Position numbers and translations under genes: made by a program
Shown: one piece after another, positions 36,601 through 47,269 of the stretch
How positions within the stretch are numbered: the stretch's first letter is position 1
Layout of the letters: the number at the start of each line of letters is the position of its first letter
DNA from: Lepas anatifera
Lineage: Eukaryota > Arthropoda > Thecostraca > Lepadidae
Assembly: GCA_034440635.1 (NCBI GenBank)
Contig: JAOTON010001132.1
Location: forward strand, 1-64,000
Length of the DNA: 64,000 nucleotides
Reading direction: 5' to 3'
Notes under the pieces: model-generated
Seen by the model: only the letters and a program-made list of their open reading frames with translations
Databases searched by the model: none
What the model was told of the DNA's origin: nothing

Positions 36601-39600
36601 CTGTCTAATGCACCGGTGTCTCAGACTTCTCAGCTGTAATTTCCAGCTGCATGCAGTTGAATCTGTGGACAAGTCTTGCCAGTTTTCGACTAATTTCGGG
36701 CCGAAAATATTGTCCCTTTATTCTCCCTTGGTGATGAATAGGAACACAACGTGCGTGTTTTGCCATTAGTTTTATGTTGTTGACCCAAATATGATTGGCG
36801 ACTTCATATTTGCGGGAAACTTTCTGTGGCTCTCTCGTGACAAAAGCTTTTGGTAATAATTTCTATAAACAATATCAGGCCGCTGAACATTGGCCGATAT
36901 ATAATCGATAGCTGGGAGTGAAATGTACTGGCTGCATGTTGAATCACGAATCTGCGAGCAATAATTCGCCAAAAATAGAACAAAAACTGTCGAACCTAGT
37001 ATGTACAGATCAGTTGCAGGAAGCTGGGCCTGCGTTGGATTGCGTAGTGGATTAAATCCACATCCATTTTGTTATCCCCATGGGTTTCCGGACTGTTGGC
37101 ACATTGGTTCGGGTCTTATTTTCAGGTACTTAGATATTTTTTCATTCGGGTATGGGTTTGGATTCTCATTTTCTGTCGACTTACTTATATTTTCGGATAC
37201 GGATTGTATGATGGATTGTATTACGGATTGTATTATCGATGATGATTATGATGTGCACACGGACTGACTTGGCTTTTCCCGGGATGTTTTGGACATGGAC
37301 TGTACAGGGTCGGATCTCGAAATAGACTAACCTGGCCGCTGTCGGGCGTGCCACGTCCCCTGCCCGGGATCCGGGCGTTGGACCAGACTGAGACCGGGTG
37401 TGACCTGCGTGCGCGGCAGACCCGTCGCACGTGATCGGGCTGTTCCCGGACCTGCTGCCGCAGCAGTACTGGAACCAGCTGGAGTACCCGGACCGGCTGG
37501 CCGAGCTGCAGGGCAGGGACATGGAGCACGGGCTCATCGCCCTCGCCGACTACCTGACCCAGGTGAAGCGCCGCGTCCAGCCGCAGGGCGACAGCTCTGA
37601 TCCGGATGGAAGAGTTTGGGTGGCCGCGATGGAATTGTTCTGACTTGTCTTGCAAGAGTTCGGTGATGTTGAGTCTCCCTGGTTTCCGAGCGGGCGAACC
37701 GGTTTCCAAACAGTTTATTCTGCTATCCTTTCTCCACGCTCTGCATTTGTCGTCTCCAGGCTGGCTTTTATCCATCCGCCCATTTGGAGCGTCTGGGCAT
37801 GCACCCCGAACGAACTTATTCGTAGCCGTTTCACCATTACCCGCTTGAACACGCATCAGACCTCTCTCTGGTAGCGCCCAATGTACGCCTTTTCAGCCGT
37901 CGCCCCAGAGCTACGTCATACCCGTTCGTGACTGACGTCAGTCGTGAGCTCCCACCACTCCGCCGTCCGACCGCCGTCACGCAGCGACCTCCGTGCCCTG
38001 CCACCAGGTGCGGCACGGTCTGATGAAGGAGCCGGCCGGCACCACCGTCTCCAACATGGCCATGGTGGAGGGCAGCGGCACCGTCCGCTCGCGTGCTCAG
38101 CTGCTGCAGATCGTGGACACCACTCTGCTCAAGTGTTACCTCCAGGTCGGTGCCCGCCGGGTGAATGGGCTGCTGACACTGGACGTGTGAGGGGATGGCC
38201 ATGTCACCCGTTTATATCGCCTTGGACACACGTTTTTTACGTCGTGCGGTTACCTCGTGACTATCACCTGCTAGGAACGGTGCGAGGGGTCTTCTAATGA
38301 ACTGTGCGCGACGCAGACTGCTGCAGATAAGCGTGATAGGAAAATTCCCCACCCTTTAACTCGTAACTTCATTATCGCCGGTAACGGTCACTTTAAATGA
38401 TGTTTTTGAAGTTAACAGGCGCATATTTATCGTTGAAGACAGGAATAGGGTAAAACTTCTAAATCAGATTCTGCAGCCGAACCTGAAATTTAAAACTGGT
38501 CGCTGTGTAGCGTCGGATTTTCGGTCGTTCAACTGAAATTATGCTGGCTCACGGAGTAAACATACTTTGTACGTGGTGAGCACAAATCTGTGGTAATGAG
38601 TTTCGTTTGTCGTGCTGGGTCCCGTGAAGTGTACATTTTTCGGGAATTTGTCTGCCGCGTGCTATGCTATGCTATGCTAAAATTCAACAAACTTTATGAA
38701 TAATTGTAACATATTCATTCTGGTGTCGCCACTAAATCTGTTTTTCATCACTGATAACACTGCACTATTACAACATCAATCTTGCAGCTCCCAACAGCTG
38801 GCCCTTTGAGACCGGCGTGTTTTCGTCGGTTTGTATTGCTTTTTTACAACAGACGGCTCCATAGGACAGAATTTAATAGTGGCCCTAGAAGAAAATTACC
38901 CTGCATTGAAGTAGAGTGTAAACTAGATGTAAATTAGAATTTACCTCTACTTTGATGCCACGGAACGAAATACGCTCTACATGACTGCACAGCTTGGCAT
39001 ACCGGAAAGTTCAAATAATCAGCTATATGGCCCGTTCTTTCTCCCCAGACCAACTCGGCGCTGGTGGCCTCTCTTCTGCGTCTCAAGGACAACCACTGCC
39101 ACCTGGAGGAGACGGAGCACGCGCTGAAGAAGGACCACAAGTTCGCCGAGCTCATCATCCTCTACCAGACGCGGCGGCTGCACCGCAAGGCGCTGGAGAT
39201 GCTGCTGCGTCAGAGTCGCCGCTCCGACTCCACGCTGTTCGGGTTTGACCGGATCGTGCAGTACCTGCAACACCTGGGTACGGGCTGATGGCGTCGCTCC
39301 GGCATCTGCTTGTATTGTTCACCGGCCTGGCTAAAGCTGCGCTGCTATGTGTGTATCATGTATGCATGCATACATGTGTGTGTGTGTTCCATGCATGTAG
39401 GTGTGTGTTTATATGTTGTTGTTGTTTCCCTCGGGCCGGTCTACATCCGGCCGTAGCCCTGGGGTTCTTAGTGTTTTGGTAGCCGTTAATCAGGGGCGCC
39501 ACGGCCCTGCCGTCCCGCAGCTGTGCTGGGTCAGGGTAGATGGAGCCGAAGATGCGTAGCCTCGCTCCTGCCAGACAGGGGCACCTGAGCAGGGCGTGCT

Positions 39601-42600
39601 CCGAGGTGTCCGGCCCCTCTCGGCACACGATGCATCGTGCGGCGGGGCACTCGCGTTTGGGGTAGCGTTTGCGTCGGCAGGTCTCATGGCTTATTCTTTG
39701 GTATTCGTCAGCGTATTCAAGTATCAGTGCTCCAGCACATCGTCATGAACTGAATATGATTATTGTCATTAGAAGACGTTTTGAAGATGTGGGTTTATGA
39801 AGATGATAAAACGTTGACTCGGCTTGGTTCATTGTGAACCTGTGGATTTTCCTGCTCGTTCTCCATGCGGACTTGAAGAGAGTTCTGTGACAGCCGCCCG
39901 TGTCCTTAGGGGCGGAGCACATGGAGCTAATTGAGGAGTTCGCGCGGCCGGTGCTGCGGGAGGCGCCGGAGCAGGGTCTCCTGATCTTCACCGACGACCT
40001 GCAGGAGGTGGAGGCGCTGCCCCGCGCCCGCGTCTGCGAGTACCTGGAGCAGACGGCGTCGCAGCTGCTGCCCCAGTACCTGGTGAGCGAGTGTGAGGGC
40101 CAGACCCCGAATATAATGTAGGGTTCGACCTGAAGTGTGATAGTGGCTGATCTCCGTTTAGTCTCTGTGTCTTTTCAGTAGGTTTCTTGACATGTTTATG
40201 AACCATAGATTGATGTTATCAGCTAGTCTGTTCTATACACGAAAATGCGTAGTGCTCCAACCTTTAGTGTGATAGCGGTTGATCTTTGTTTGGTCTGTGT
40301 GTCCTTTCTGTAGGTTTCTTGGCATGTTTATGGACCATAAATTGATGTTCTCATCTCTGTTCTATACACGAAAATACGTAGTGCTCCGACGTTTAGTGTG
40401 ATTGCAGTTCATCTCTGTTTAGTCTTTGTGTCCTTTCAGTAGGTGTCTTGGCATGTTTGCTGACCATGAGTTGACATTGTTCGTTTCGTCAGAGAGCCTG
40501 ACGCCCTCCGTTGGTTTCACCAGGAGCACGTGGTTGAGGTGTGGGGTGAGACACACCCCATGTTCCACAATGAGCTTCTCTACCGGTACCGCTCGTTGGC
40601 CAACCAGGAGGGCAGCAGTGGCAGGGGCGTCTACCGCGCCAAGCTGAAGGCTTTCTTGGAGAGCTCGCAACACTACATACCCGAACAGATCCTGGTTCAC
40701 TTCCCGCACGATGGTGAGCGGAGGTTTCGATTTGTGGTATACTTCGTGGCTCACTGGTATTAACCTCGCCCCACCGGGGGCTTGATGGCCCCTAGGTTTT
40801 TCGGGATAGCAAAAACTACGAAACCTGGACCGCTGTTAAGGGCTCTATTCTCACCCCATATTTTACCATCCTGAAATTTTTACCCGGGTCACCAAGGTCA
40901 GGTCACCAGGCCAGGTCACAGGTCACCTTACTTCAACTTTTGAGCTCTATAAGAGCTACGTTTCTCAATCGATGAATTTGAAACTTCCTACAGTTCATGG
41001 CCCTCCAGGGTCTACAAGGTGTATATCCGGGTTTTCGATTTCGTGACTGAAGGTCGGTCACGTGGTGACCTCTCCCATTGAAAAGCATGGGAAAAGCTGT
41101 CTTATGATCTAAAAGCCACAAAACGATTGCAAATGCTCGGCTTGCTCAGAAAGCGTTCTTGGACATCCTTTACGGATCCCAGGGTTATATTTTTTTTGAC
41201 CTCTCAAGGTCACCAGGGTAAAAGTGTTTTGGCAATAACTTTTGATCTAATTAAGCTAGAGCATTGAATCAAAACATCGTGTATGTCATTACTAGTTTGA
41301 TTTTTATACGGCAAAGTCCTTTTGACCTTTGATGACCTCGGTCATTGGGTCATGGGTGACCTCTGGAGGTCAAACCACTGGCGGGAGATCTAACGTTCGA
41401 CATCCGGTGCCCCCGTGGGGAAGGTGGGCGACCCGTGGGGGTTAACAAGTGGTTTGCTTCTCACTGATTGTTATGTCTGATGCTCGGCTACTTTGTGACC
41501 ATGATATCCCGAGCGACGTTTCCCGCGCCGTTTGTCAGGGGTCTGCAAAATGTCAAAATTCTAAGCTCTGAAAGTAGTTATTTCCGTTACCTGTTTTTTA
41601 TAAAGTGTGTCGCAAAAGGGAGTGTCCAGTTTCAATGTTCTGAGCTTGTCGTTACGATAGGCTCCTTTTATAACATAGCCACCATAGGAAGATTCGCATT
41701 GTACGACGAGCACGGACTCCATATGTCATACCTGTCATTGGCATATTCTTCTTTGGTCAGTACGGACTCCTCTAATGCCATAGCTACCATTGGAAGGTTC
41801 GTTTTTGGTCACTACGGACTCTTCTTATGTCATAAATACCATTGGAAATGTTCGTGTTCGACCAGTATGGACTGCTCTTGTGTCATAGCTACCACCGGAG
41901 GATTCTTTTTGTTCAGTACGAGTTCTAAACGCCGCCCGCACAATATCCCAGCCTCGACAATCCCCACCACAGTTGTGTCTGACCTGCGTGCCCTGTGCCG
42001 TCCGACAGCCTTCTTTGAGGAGCGCGCTGTCCTGCTGGGCCGGCTGGGGCGTCACGAGCAGGCCCTGACCATCTACATCCACATCCTGCGGCAGCCGGAG
42101 AAGGCGCTGTCCTACTGCGAGCAGCACTACAGTCCAACACGCGGCGCCGATGCTCAGGTCTGGAGTGTGCCGAGCCGCCGGGGACGGACAGGTCTGGAGG
42201 CTGTAATGGGATTATGTATAGTTGTTGGAGGTGAGAAACAAGAAGGCTTTGTCACGGACTTTTCGGGTGTCCTAGTGTCTGTACTGATGCATGCGTTGTT
42301 TCTGATAACTCGTAATTGCATGTGTTGAAACAACGGTACGAATTTTTCACACACCTGGGACAAAAACAGCTGTCCTTCCCGCGATTGCATTTGTTGACAA
42401 GGGTTTGCTTTCGCTGCCGCTGCGGCATCTGTTCTTTTATGGTATTAACGGAGACAATGTTACCAGAGGCAAAACCGCTGGAGGTCTAGACTGGAAGTAA
42501 CACCGCTGTCCGGGTTGTATATGTCTGGTGGGCGGGGTCGTTGGCTCCGTTGCTAGTTTCCGGAGTAGGTAGCAAATATTCATGGGACTTCAATCCTCTT

Positions 42601-45307
42601 GGCGGGAGACCGTCTTCTGTGTCTCAGCTGGTCCGGTGGAGGGATTCCTTGAATACCCACGCCAATACTCCTTGTACCTGGGTACCTGTGTCTGTTCGAG
42701 TTGCCCTAATGGAACAAACTATATACTATATCTGTTCGAGTTGCCCTAATGGAACAAACTATATACTAGAAGCACTGACATCGTGGAACCATTACAAGTA
42801 CCTCCGTTGTTGGCACTGTACCTGCGACACTGACAGTGAGCCGCCGCCTCCCGCAGGTGTACCTGTCGCTGCTGGTGCAGCTGGCGACGGAGGTGAGCCC
42901 TAAGCTGCTGGGCGTGTTGGCGCCGTCGTGTGAGCCGCTGCCGCCGGACCTGCCGGCCGCGCTGCGCCTGCTGCACCAGCACGGCGACAAGATAGACCCG
43001 GTCCAGGTCAGTGGGCGGGGCTGGTGTCGGATAGACCCGGTCCAGGTCAGTGGGGTGGGGTCAGTGTCGGATAGACCCCGTCCAGGTCAGTGGGGTGGGG
43101 TCAGTGTCGGATAGACCCTGTCCAGGTCAGTGGGGTGGGTTTAGTGTCGGATAGACCCGGTCCACGTCAGTGGGGCGGGTTTAGTGTTGGATAGACCCGG
43201 TCCAGGTCAGTGGGGTGGGTTTAGTGTTGGATAGACCCGGTCCAGGTCAGTGTGGTGGGGTTAGTGTCGGATAAACCCGGTCCAGGTCAGTGGGGTGGGG
43301 TCAGTGTCGGATAGACCCGGTCCAGGTCAGTGTGGTGGGGTTAGTGTCGGATAGACCCGGTCCAGGTCAGTGGGGTGGGGTCAGTGTCGGATAGACCCGG
43401 TCCAGGTCAGAGGGGTGGGGTTAGTGTCGGATAGACCCGGTCCGAGTTAGTGGGGTGATGTTAGTTTCGGATAGACCCGGTCCAGGTCAGAGGGCGGAGT
43501 TATTGCCTCACGGCGGTGGCGGCCGGTTTGGCTACAGGTCGTCCAACGTGATGTTTGGCTGAGTAGTTGGCGTATTGGAAGAAGAGGTCTAGAAAAAACC
43601 GCCTGTGACTGAACTTTGACGAGTCTAAGTAGCTGCTAAAATTGCATTACTGTGAGCATTTATTTTGCGACTCAGTCTATCTTGTACTCAATACTGAGAG
43701 CATACGGCAATATTTATTCGTAGCTGTTCGTTCCTTCTGTATGTTTGTTATTATGCCATATATGCGTCTGACTATCTGTTATACAACCACCATCAAATGG
43801 CCACCTGCACTTAAACGTGCGGAACCTTCTACGAAGTACCCATTCCTAAACTGATACCATGGCTGACTATTCAGTGCGTCAGGCCACAGCCTCTCCTGTT
43901 GCGGTTTCGCCTCAGCCACCCGTGTTCGTCAGGCTTTAGCGCTGCTGCCTGCGCCGCTGCACGCCGCCGAGGTGCGCCGGTTTCTGGTGGCGGCGCTGGC
44001 GCGGCGGCAGGCGGACAGGCGGCGCGCCTGTCTCAGGCGCAGCCTGGAGGTGCGGCAGGCGCAGACGGCGCGGCAGGCGCTGCTCGGCCACCAGCGGCGC
44101 CGCCTTCTGCTGCGGGAGGCGCAGCGCTGTCCCGCCTGCGGCAAACGCTTCGCCGCGCAGAGGTCAGCTGCCAGGTGGTGTCATTGACCCCGTCAGATGT
44201 TCGTGTAAAAATACATCTGCTAATAAACACACCCAGGCAGGATCTGGAGGATTTTTCCGAAGTGATGCATTTCCCAAAGACCCTTGTCAAGTATGTGTAA
44301 AACTGTTTGGATAGTTTTGAGCGCGGACCTCGTTGTCGTTCGGTGAGCCTATAGAAGTTCAGTACGGTGGCTTTAAAATTCAACCCTACTTAAGGGATTT
44401 CGAGAAGCTGGCTTCTGAAAATATATATTGTGGTTATTTATTAATCCCCTGAAGAGACGAGGAAAGTAGATAAAGAATATATGAATCGTTAAGTTCTCAC
44501 AAGTGTCTTAGGTCTGAACGATGTACTGTTTCCTTTAGTCTTTTAGATATTATTTTAAGCATCTACATAGTGTTTTGCACTGTGCCTATTGGTCACTATC
44601 GGTTGCTCTAAGGGTTTTGCCACATCTGTGTCGTGCATTGCGCTTAAACAGCCACTCTTCCAAAGTTTTTTTACGACTTCCTGACGTCAGCTGCTGAAGA
44701 TATATCTAACGGCTGCTGCCAGTCCTTCCTGAAACTGATCACGTTGTTTTTTACATGGTTGAAAACGTTGTCACCAAGATATTGGCATTCGGTTTTTCTT
44801 ACCGGTAGCTTCTCCACCAGTTTAAGGAAGCACACTTTTTCGCGTATGTCAGCCCAGTTCCGCAGACCCGTCAACAAAATCATCATTGTTGATTGCGCTG
44901 GTATAATAATGTAGTGATGTGCATTCCGTTCATCACGAAGGATGTCTTAATTATATTTTTCGGCGAGGGGAGGTAATGTGTATGTATTGGTTGGTTTGAT
45001 CTATGTATCAGCTTATTCTGGCGGCTATACCAATGGCACAGGAATCCGCCCGCCCGCGACTGTTCCTCTGTGACCCTCTGCCGATTTTCATTGCGTTGAT
45101 GCCTAGCGGGGATGTGACCCTCTGCCGATTTTCAGCGCGTTCGCGTTGATGCCTAGCGGGGATGTGGTACACTACGCCTGTCGGCGGCCCGAGGACTCCG
45201 TCTCTCTGGCATCCTCGGAGAAGGAGGCTCCGGCCTCCTCGGAGACCGGCGGAGCGCGCGACAGGACGCAGGAGCGCAGACCGCTGCCCTGGCGGACCGC
45301 ACACTGA
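27402..45307 (+). CDS. VPS39: VPS39 (Vam6), HOPS tethering complex subunit, 17 exons
   Basis: Exons: 27402-27474, 29244-29420, 31498-31598, 32834-33037, 33359-33533, 34034-34164, 36044-36154, 36323-36452, 37420-37562, 38008-38145, 39049-39277, 39910-40082, 40524-40713, 42009-42157, 42857-43006, 43933-44162, 45136-45307. They total 2676 bases, 891 residues plus stop (human about 886), and all phases agree. The start MHEAYECIPILEKLPLQI matches the family. Residues about 15-290 form the CNH (citron homology) beta-propeller (VGTKQGHLLLY, CVAVKRKLQLYYWK, ELFPTGK). Helical CLH-type repeats follow (GLFPDLLP, ALADYLTQ, DTTLLKCYL, NHCHLEE, VQYLQHLG, GRLGRHEQAL). The C-terminus has Cys824-x2-Cys827 and HYAC at 847-850, a zinc-finger-like end. 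VPS39 links Rab7 to HOPS for late endosome and lysosome fusion. Intron 6 starts with GC, not GT. A 41-residue tail beyond Cys850 is longer than in vertebrates. Confidence 0.95.
30641..30712 (+). repeat. (GA)n/(GATA)n microsatellite in VPS39 intron 2
   Basis: A pure ag run is followed by gagata-type variants. It lies between exons 2 and 3 and has no coding role. Confidence 0.9.
31905..32850 (+). repeat. 35-bp minisatellite merging into the exon 4 acceptor of VPS39
   Basis: The unit contains ctctcccag, then tggcagactagtctgac, then ccgtcaccac. Copies at 32407, 32442 and 32477 are spaced exactly 35 bases and are near-identical. Copies from 31905 to 32270 are more diverged, some with 'ttaaccgg' or 'gggaccagt'. 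The last unit has cag at 32831-32833, which I take as the exon 4 acceptor, and the exon's first 17 bases (cggcagaccagtctgac) are the repeat text itself. Each unit is thus a copy of the acceptor and exon start. Confidence 0.93.
33748..33925 (-). mobile_element. tRNA-derived SINE in VPS39 intron 5
   Basis: On the minus strand the head reads GTTCGGTGGTAGAGTACC (box A-like D arm), then GGTCCGGGGTTCATGTTCC (box B-like T arm), then a body with 'cggtgaggattggcgac'. The body matches the next element (34190-34375) over 'ggcgac..gtataac'. It inserted antisense to VPS39. Confidence 0.65.
33950..34060 (+). repeat. Tandem duplication of the exon 6 acceptor of VPS39
   Basis: Text around the true acceptor (ctgcag at 34028-34033 followed by tgtacgacgcgccgtac) is preceded 62 bases upstream by ctgcag and tgtacgagcgccgtactgg. 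'gacctcccc' and 'gctgacct' also recur in both copies. The upstream copy has lost a base relative to the exon and would shift the frame if used. Confidence 0.85.
34165..34166 (+). promoter_or_regulatory. Non-canonical GC 5' splice site of VPS39 intron 6
   Basis: The exon ends CTGGGCAG and the intron starts GCGAGT. Joining here to 36044 keeps the frame and gives NGSGQ-IVVASS, which aligns without gaps to the family's GGSNIIYVASN. No GT donor nearby does this. Confidence 0.75.
34190..34375 (-). mobile_element. tRNA-derived SINE in VPS39 intron 6
   Basis: The minus-strand head reads GTGGCCCAGCGGATGGGGCAC (D arm, box A), an anticodon-like stem-loop, then GGTCCGAGTCCCGGC (T arm, box B). The body matches that of the intron 5 element. 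It is the best-preserved tRNA head of the group, but the 3' side is SINE body, not a mature acceptor stem. Confidence 0.7.
34637..34875 (+). mobile_element. hAT-like MITE, right end decayed
   Basis: It starts CATAGGCGGATCTAGG and contains the family's repeated 'ggcgccccctgaaa', 'tcgatggcgcc', 'ggatgcgaaaatcgg' and 'acctgatag'. The right inverted terminus is not recognisable. Confidence 0.75.
34978..35488 (+). mobile_element. TTAA-flanked MITE, copy 1, VPS39 intron 6
   Basis: The left end is TTAAAAGGAATGTGGCACC and the right end GGTGCCACCTTCCTTTAA, an inverted pair flanked by TTAA. About 60 bases of the left end are duplicated inside the element (second 'gggaatgtggcacctggt' near 35040). It has no ORF. 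TTAA target sites are typical of piggyBac-type transposases, so mobilisation by such an enzyme is an inference. Confidence 0.8.
35489..35882 (+). mobile_element. TTAA MITE, copy 2, left end missing, directly abutting copy 1
   Basis: It repeats the body of copy 1 from 'gccgaaaatcatg' onward ('atgtcatgatctggcaacca', 'gacgtcagcatatg', 'tttacggaaatctcgag') and ends in ggcaccacatttcctttaa. The two copies share a junction, as from unequal exchange or insertion at the TTAA of the first. Confidence 0.8.
39400..39735 (-). mobile_element. 5'-truncated LINE 3' end, VPS39 intron 11
   Basis: The minus strand encodes the C-terminus of a non-LTR retrotransposon ORF2: basic CRRKRYPK and then Cys-x2-Cys with EGPDTSEHALLRCP, a Cys/His knuckle, and RLRIFGSIYPDPAQLRDGR. 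The reading continues to LINGYQNTKNPRAT. The 3' side has caacaacaac, a simple tail usual for I- or Jockey-group LINEs. Only the last few hundred bases inserted, antisense to VPS39. Confidence 0.75.
40130..40480 (+). repeat. About 130-bp tandem repeat (2.7 copies) before VPS39 exon 13
   Basis: The text 'gtgtgatagtggctgatct', 'gtctctgtgtctttt', 'gtaggtttcttg' and 'ttctatacacgaaaatgcg' recurs with a period of 130-132 bases. Each copy carries a pyrimidine-rich stretch, and two of the three end it in cag, so they are possible weak acceptors. Confidence 0.85.
40780..41375 (+). repeat. AGGTCA-rich repeat in VPS39 intron 13
   Basis: Dense direct and inverted copies of AGGTCA or TGACCT occur: a perfect DR1 at 40913-40925, overlapping half-sites at 40895-40905, and an everted pair with a 4-base spacer at 41357-41372. 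Its style matches the repeats at 9510, 55220-56020 and 58490-59130. The half-site is the core of nuclear-receptor sites; function here is unproven. Confidence 0.6.
41655..41935 (+). repeat. 52-bp minisatellite before VPS39 exon 14
   Basis: About five diverged units of the form 'tacggactcctctaatgcca', 'tagctaccattggaag', 'gttcgtttttggtca'. The 'ggact' landmarks near 41711, 41763, 41815 and 41867 are spaced 52 bases. Confidence 0.85.
42692..42768 (+). repeat. 40-bp tandem duplication before VPS39 exon 15
   Basis: 'ctgttcgagttgccctaatg' followed by 'gaacaaactatatacta' occurs at 42692 and again at 42732, almost identical, so recent. Confidence 0.95.
42991..43498 (+). repeat. 40-bp minisatellite copying the exon 15 donor of VPS39
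   Basis: The last 16 coding bases of exon 15 (gatagacccggtccag) and the donor gtcagtg recur about 12 times downstream at 39-40-base spacing (gatag at 42991, 43030, 43070, 43110, 43150 and so on). Exon 15 ends in phase 0 at 43006. As 40 is not a multiple of 3, most later donors would break the frame into exon 16. Confidence 0.96.
45070..45162 (+). repeat. Tandem duplication of the last acceptor of VPS39
   Basis: 'gtgaccctctgccgatttt' and 'gcgttgatgcctagcgggga' occur twice, starting at 45070 and 45114. Only the second copy keeps the cag acceptor (AG at 45134-45135). The first reads cattgcg, having lost six bases including the AG. Confidence 0.92.
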
Positions 45308-47269
45308 AGCAGCGCCTCCGAAACGCGGCCAAAAGTGCTTCCATAGTTCCTGACTGATTTCATTTACACTCGTCAATTGTTCTGCTTCTGCCTTACTGGA
45401 ATCGTAGGAAATGCAGATCAGGAAAGTGTTGCCAAAGTGTTTTTTTTGTGTCGGAGGGTATCCAGTAGATTCTTCTCTAGTCTGGTCCCTGTATCGTCCC
45501 AATCATAGGGTGTTGAACAGAAAATAGGATTTTTAGAGCCCTGTCCCTAATCGTCATCATTGGGGCTTGATGACATTCGAGTGACTATGATTATATTGGT
45601 GGTTAGGCCGGGGCCCTCAAACCCGCCAGACTAGACGGCTCATAACCGAGGACAGGAACGACGCTTATGCAACCGATTATACACCAACCAATTGTGTCGT
45701 TATCTTTTTGTAGTAAAAGCAAGCGGACTCCTGTCCCCCGCGTGCACAACCACTCACTCGGCCGCGCTCTATACTTTACCGACCAGTGTATGACATGTGA
45801 CGTCATTGTTGTCCAGCACAATATTCTGCGAAAGGACAGCAGAGTCCCCCGGCGTGGTCACTGGATGTGGAGGGTCTCATTGTCCGTGTTCACAAACTCT
45901 CTAGTCAGCGAGTATTTGAAAGTCCCCTTATTCCGCAACGTGTGTTGTACGCGGGGGCCAACGAGGCCAGCCTTTCCCCGCCGGAAGAGCCACGATGTGC
46001 GCTGGCAAATGTGTTGGAGCTAGAACTCATATAGCTGATTCAGAAAGAGCTTAACATGTATGGACACAGACTGTTCGCTACTCGTCACTATGCCGTGGAC
46101 ACTAGTTTGTAGGCTTATTTGTCGCACAACTCTCGCGGAGAAGTGTTCATTATTATTTACACTCATGGCGTGGGAGTGTTTGACAATACAAATAGATGCA
46201 CGGGAGAATAAGTAAGCTGTAAACCCATTCCAGGCGGTGGGCATTGAAGTGTGTGGATTTGTCAGAGAAGCCTCTTGAGTGAGTGCGATTCGCCATGTTT
46301 GGATTTGAATGCGGAAGGTCAAAGCCGGGCCTGTCTGGACTGTGTGCCTCAGTGGTATGATAATTAAGTGTTTATTCAAGTGGTTAATGGCGTCGAATGA
46401 CCACTCGTTTTATCGATAACCATGCCATTATCATAGCGTATCTAAACATGGTAAAATACACGAAGAGAGAGGGAGATAAATGCAGACGGGTGGAGAATGT
46501 GCGAGAGCGGAATCAGCCGATGGAACGTGAGCATTTGTATTCGTTCTTTGTTATCGAGAGCGAACTAAAGCAATATGTTATTAGCATTCGTGCAATATTG
46601 ATTGAGTCATGCGGATTGTGGAGTGCTGAATGCAATTAAATCGCACTAGCTTCGTAATCCAACACTGCATTCAAGGCTGGGCTTCCCAGCAAACCAGGTC
46701 TTCAGTTTGTCGGCAGAAATGATTTTGCCCTCGATGGAAAGTAGTTGGAGGAAATTAAGGACGTTTTTAGTACAATTGAGTCTAATGGGCCGCCAATTGG
46801 GTGCCGGGCATTTTGATTTCTGTGTGCATCTTTTTGTGTTTGTTTTCCACCTTAGAAAACCCGACATTTCAATGGGTCGCCAGTATTTTCAGTTGATATT
46901 TTGCAACGGTTATGCTCTTGCGTTCTTCTCCAGCCAGGTGTTGTCGCTGATGCGTTGCCGCCACCAGAACACAGCTGATTAGCGTAACGAGCGACCCCGT
47001 CCCCCTCGCGCGCGGCGGGGCGGCTCCACCTGGACGGGGGTTTAGTGCCCCCTCCCCTGGCGCGTCGTCCGTCGGTGCCCCTCCCCAGGCAGATCCCACA
47101 GATCGGTTCGACATGTACCCGTCCTCACCAGGGGATCGAGGGACGGGAGAAAAAGGGTTTGCTTTTGTTATAAATTTTTTCCAAGTTGTTCTCAGTTCGA
47201 ATGCTGGAGTCGGAGTATCACTACAGTCATCAATGGACTTGTCACGGAGACCCCGACCCCAACACCCGA
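45308..47269. other. 3' flank of VPS39 and gene-free DNA
   Basis: I see no exon with family resemblance and no clear poly(A) signal close to the VPS39 stop. The short ORFs have no protein-like features. Confidence 0.4.

Noticed and set aside
37563..37643. Read-through of VPS39 exon 9 to the stop at 37643
   Set aside because: Donor at 37563 joins in phase to 38008 and restores the family order through exon 10; the read-through text has no counterpart.
41468..42328. 286-codon plus-strand ORF
   Set aside because: Most of it crosses the 52-bp minisatellite; only the part from 42009 to 42157 is coding, as VPS39 exon 14.
45136..45307. Separate small gene around 45.1-45.3 kb
   Set aside because: Its start completes the codon split at 44162 and continues the SAFA...VVHYxC motif of VPS39, so it is exon 17.
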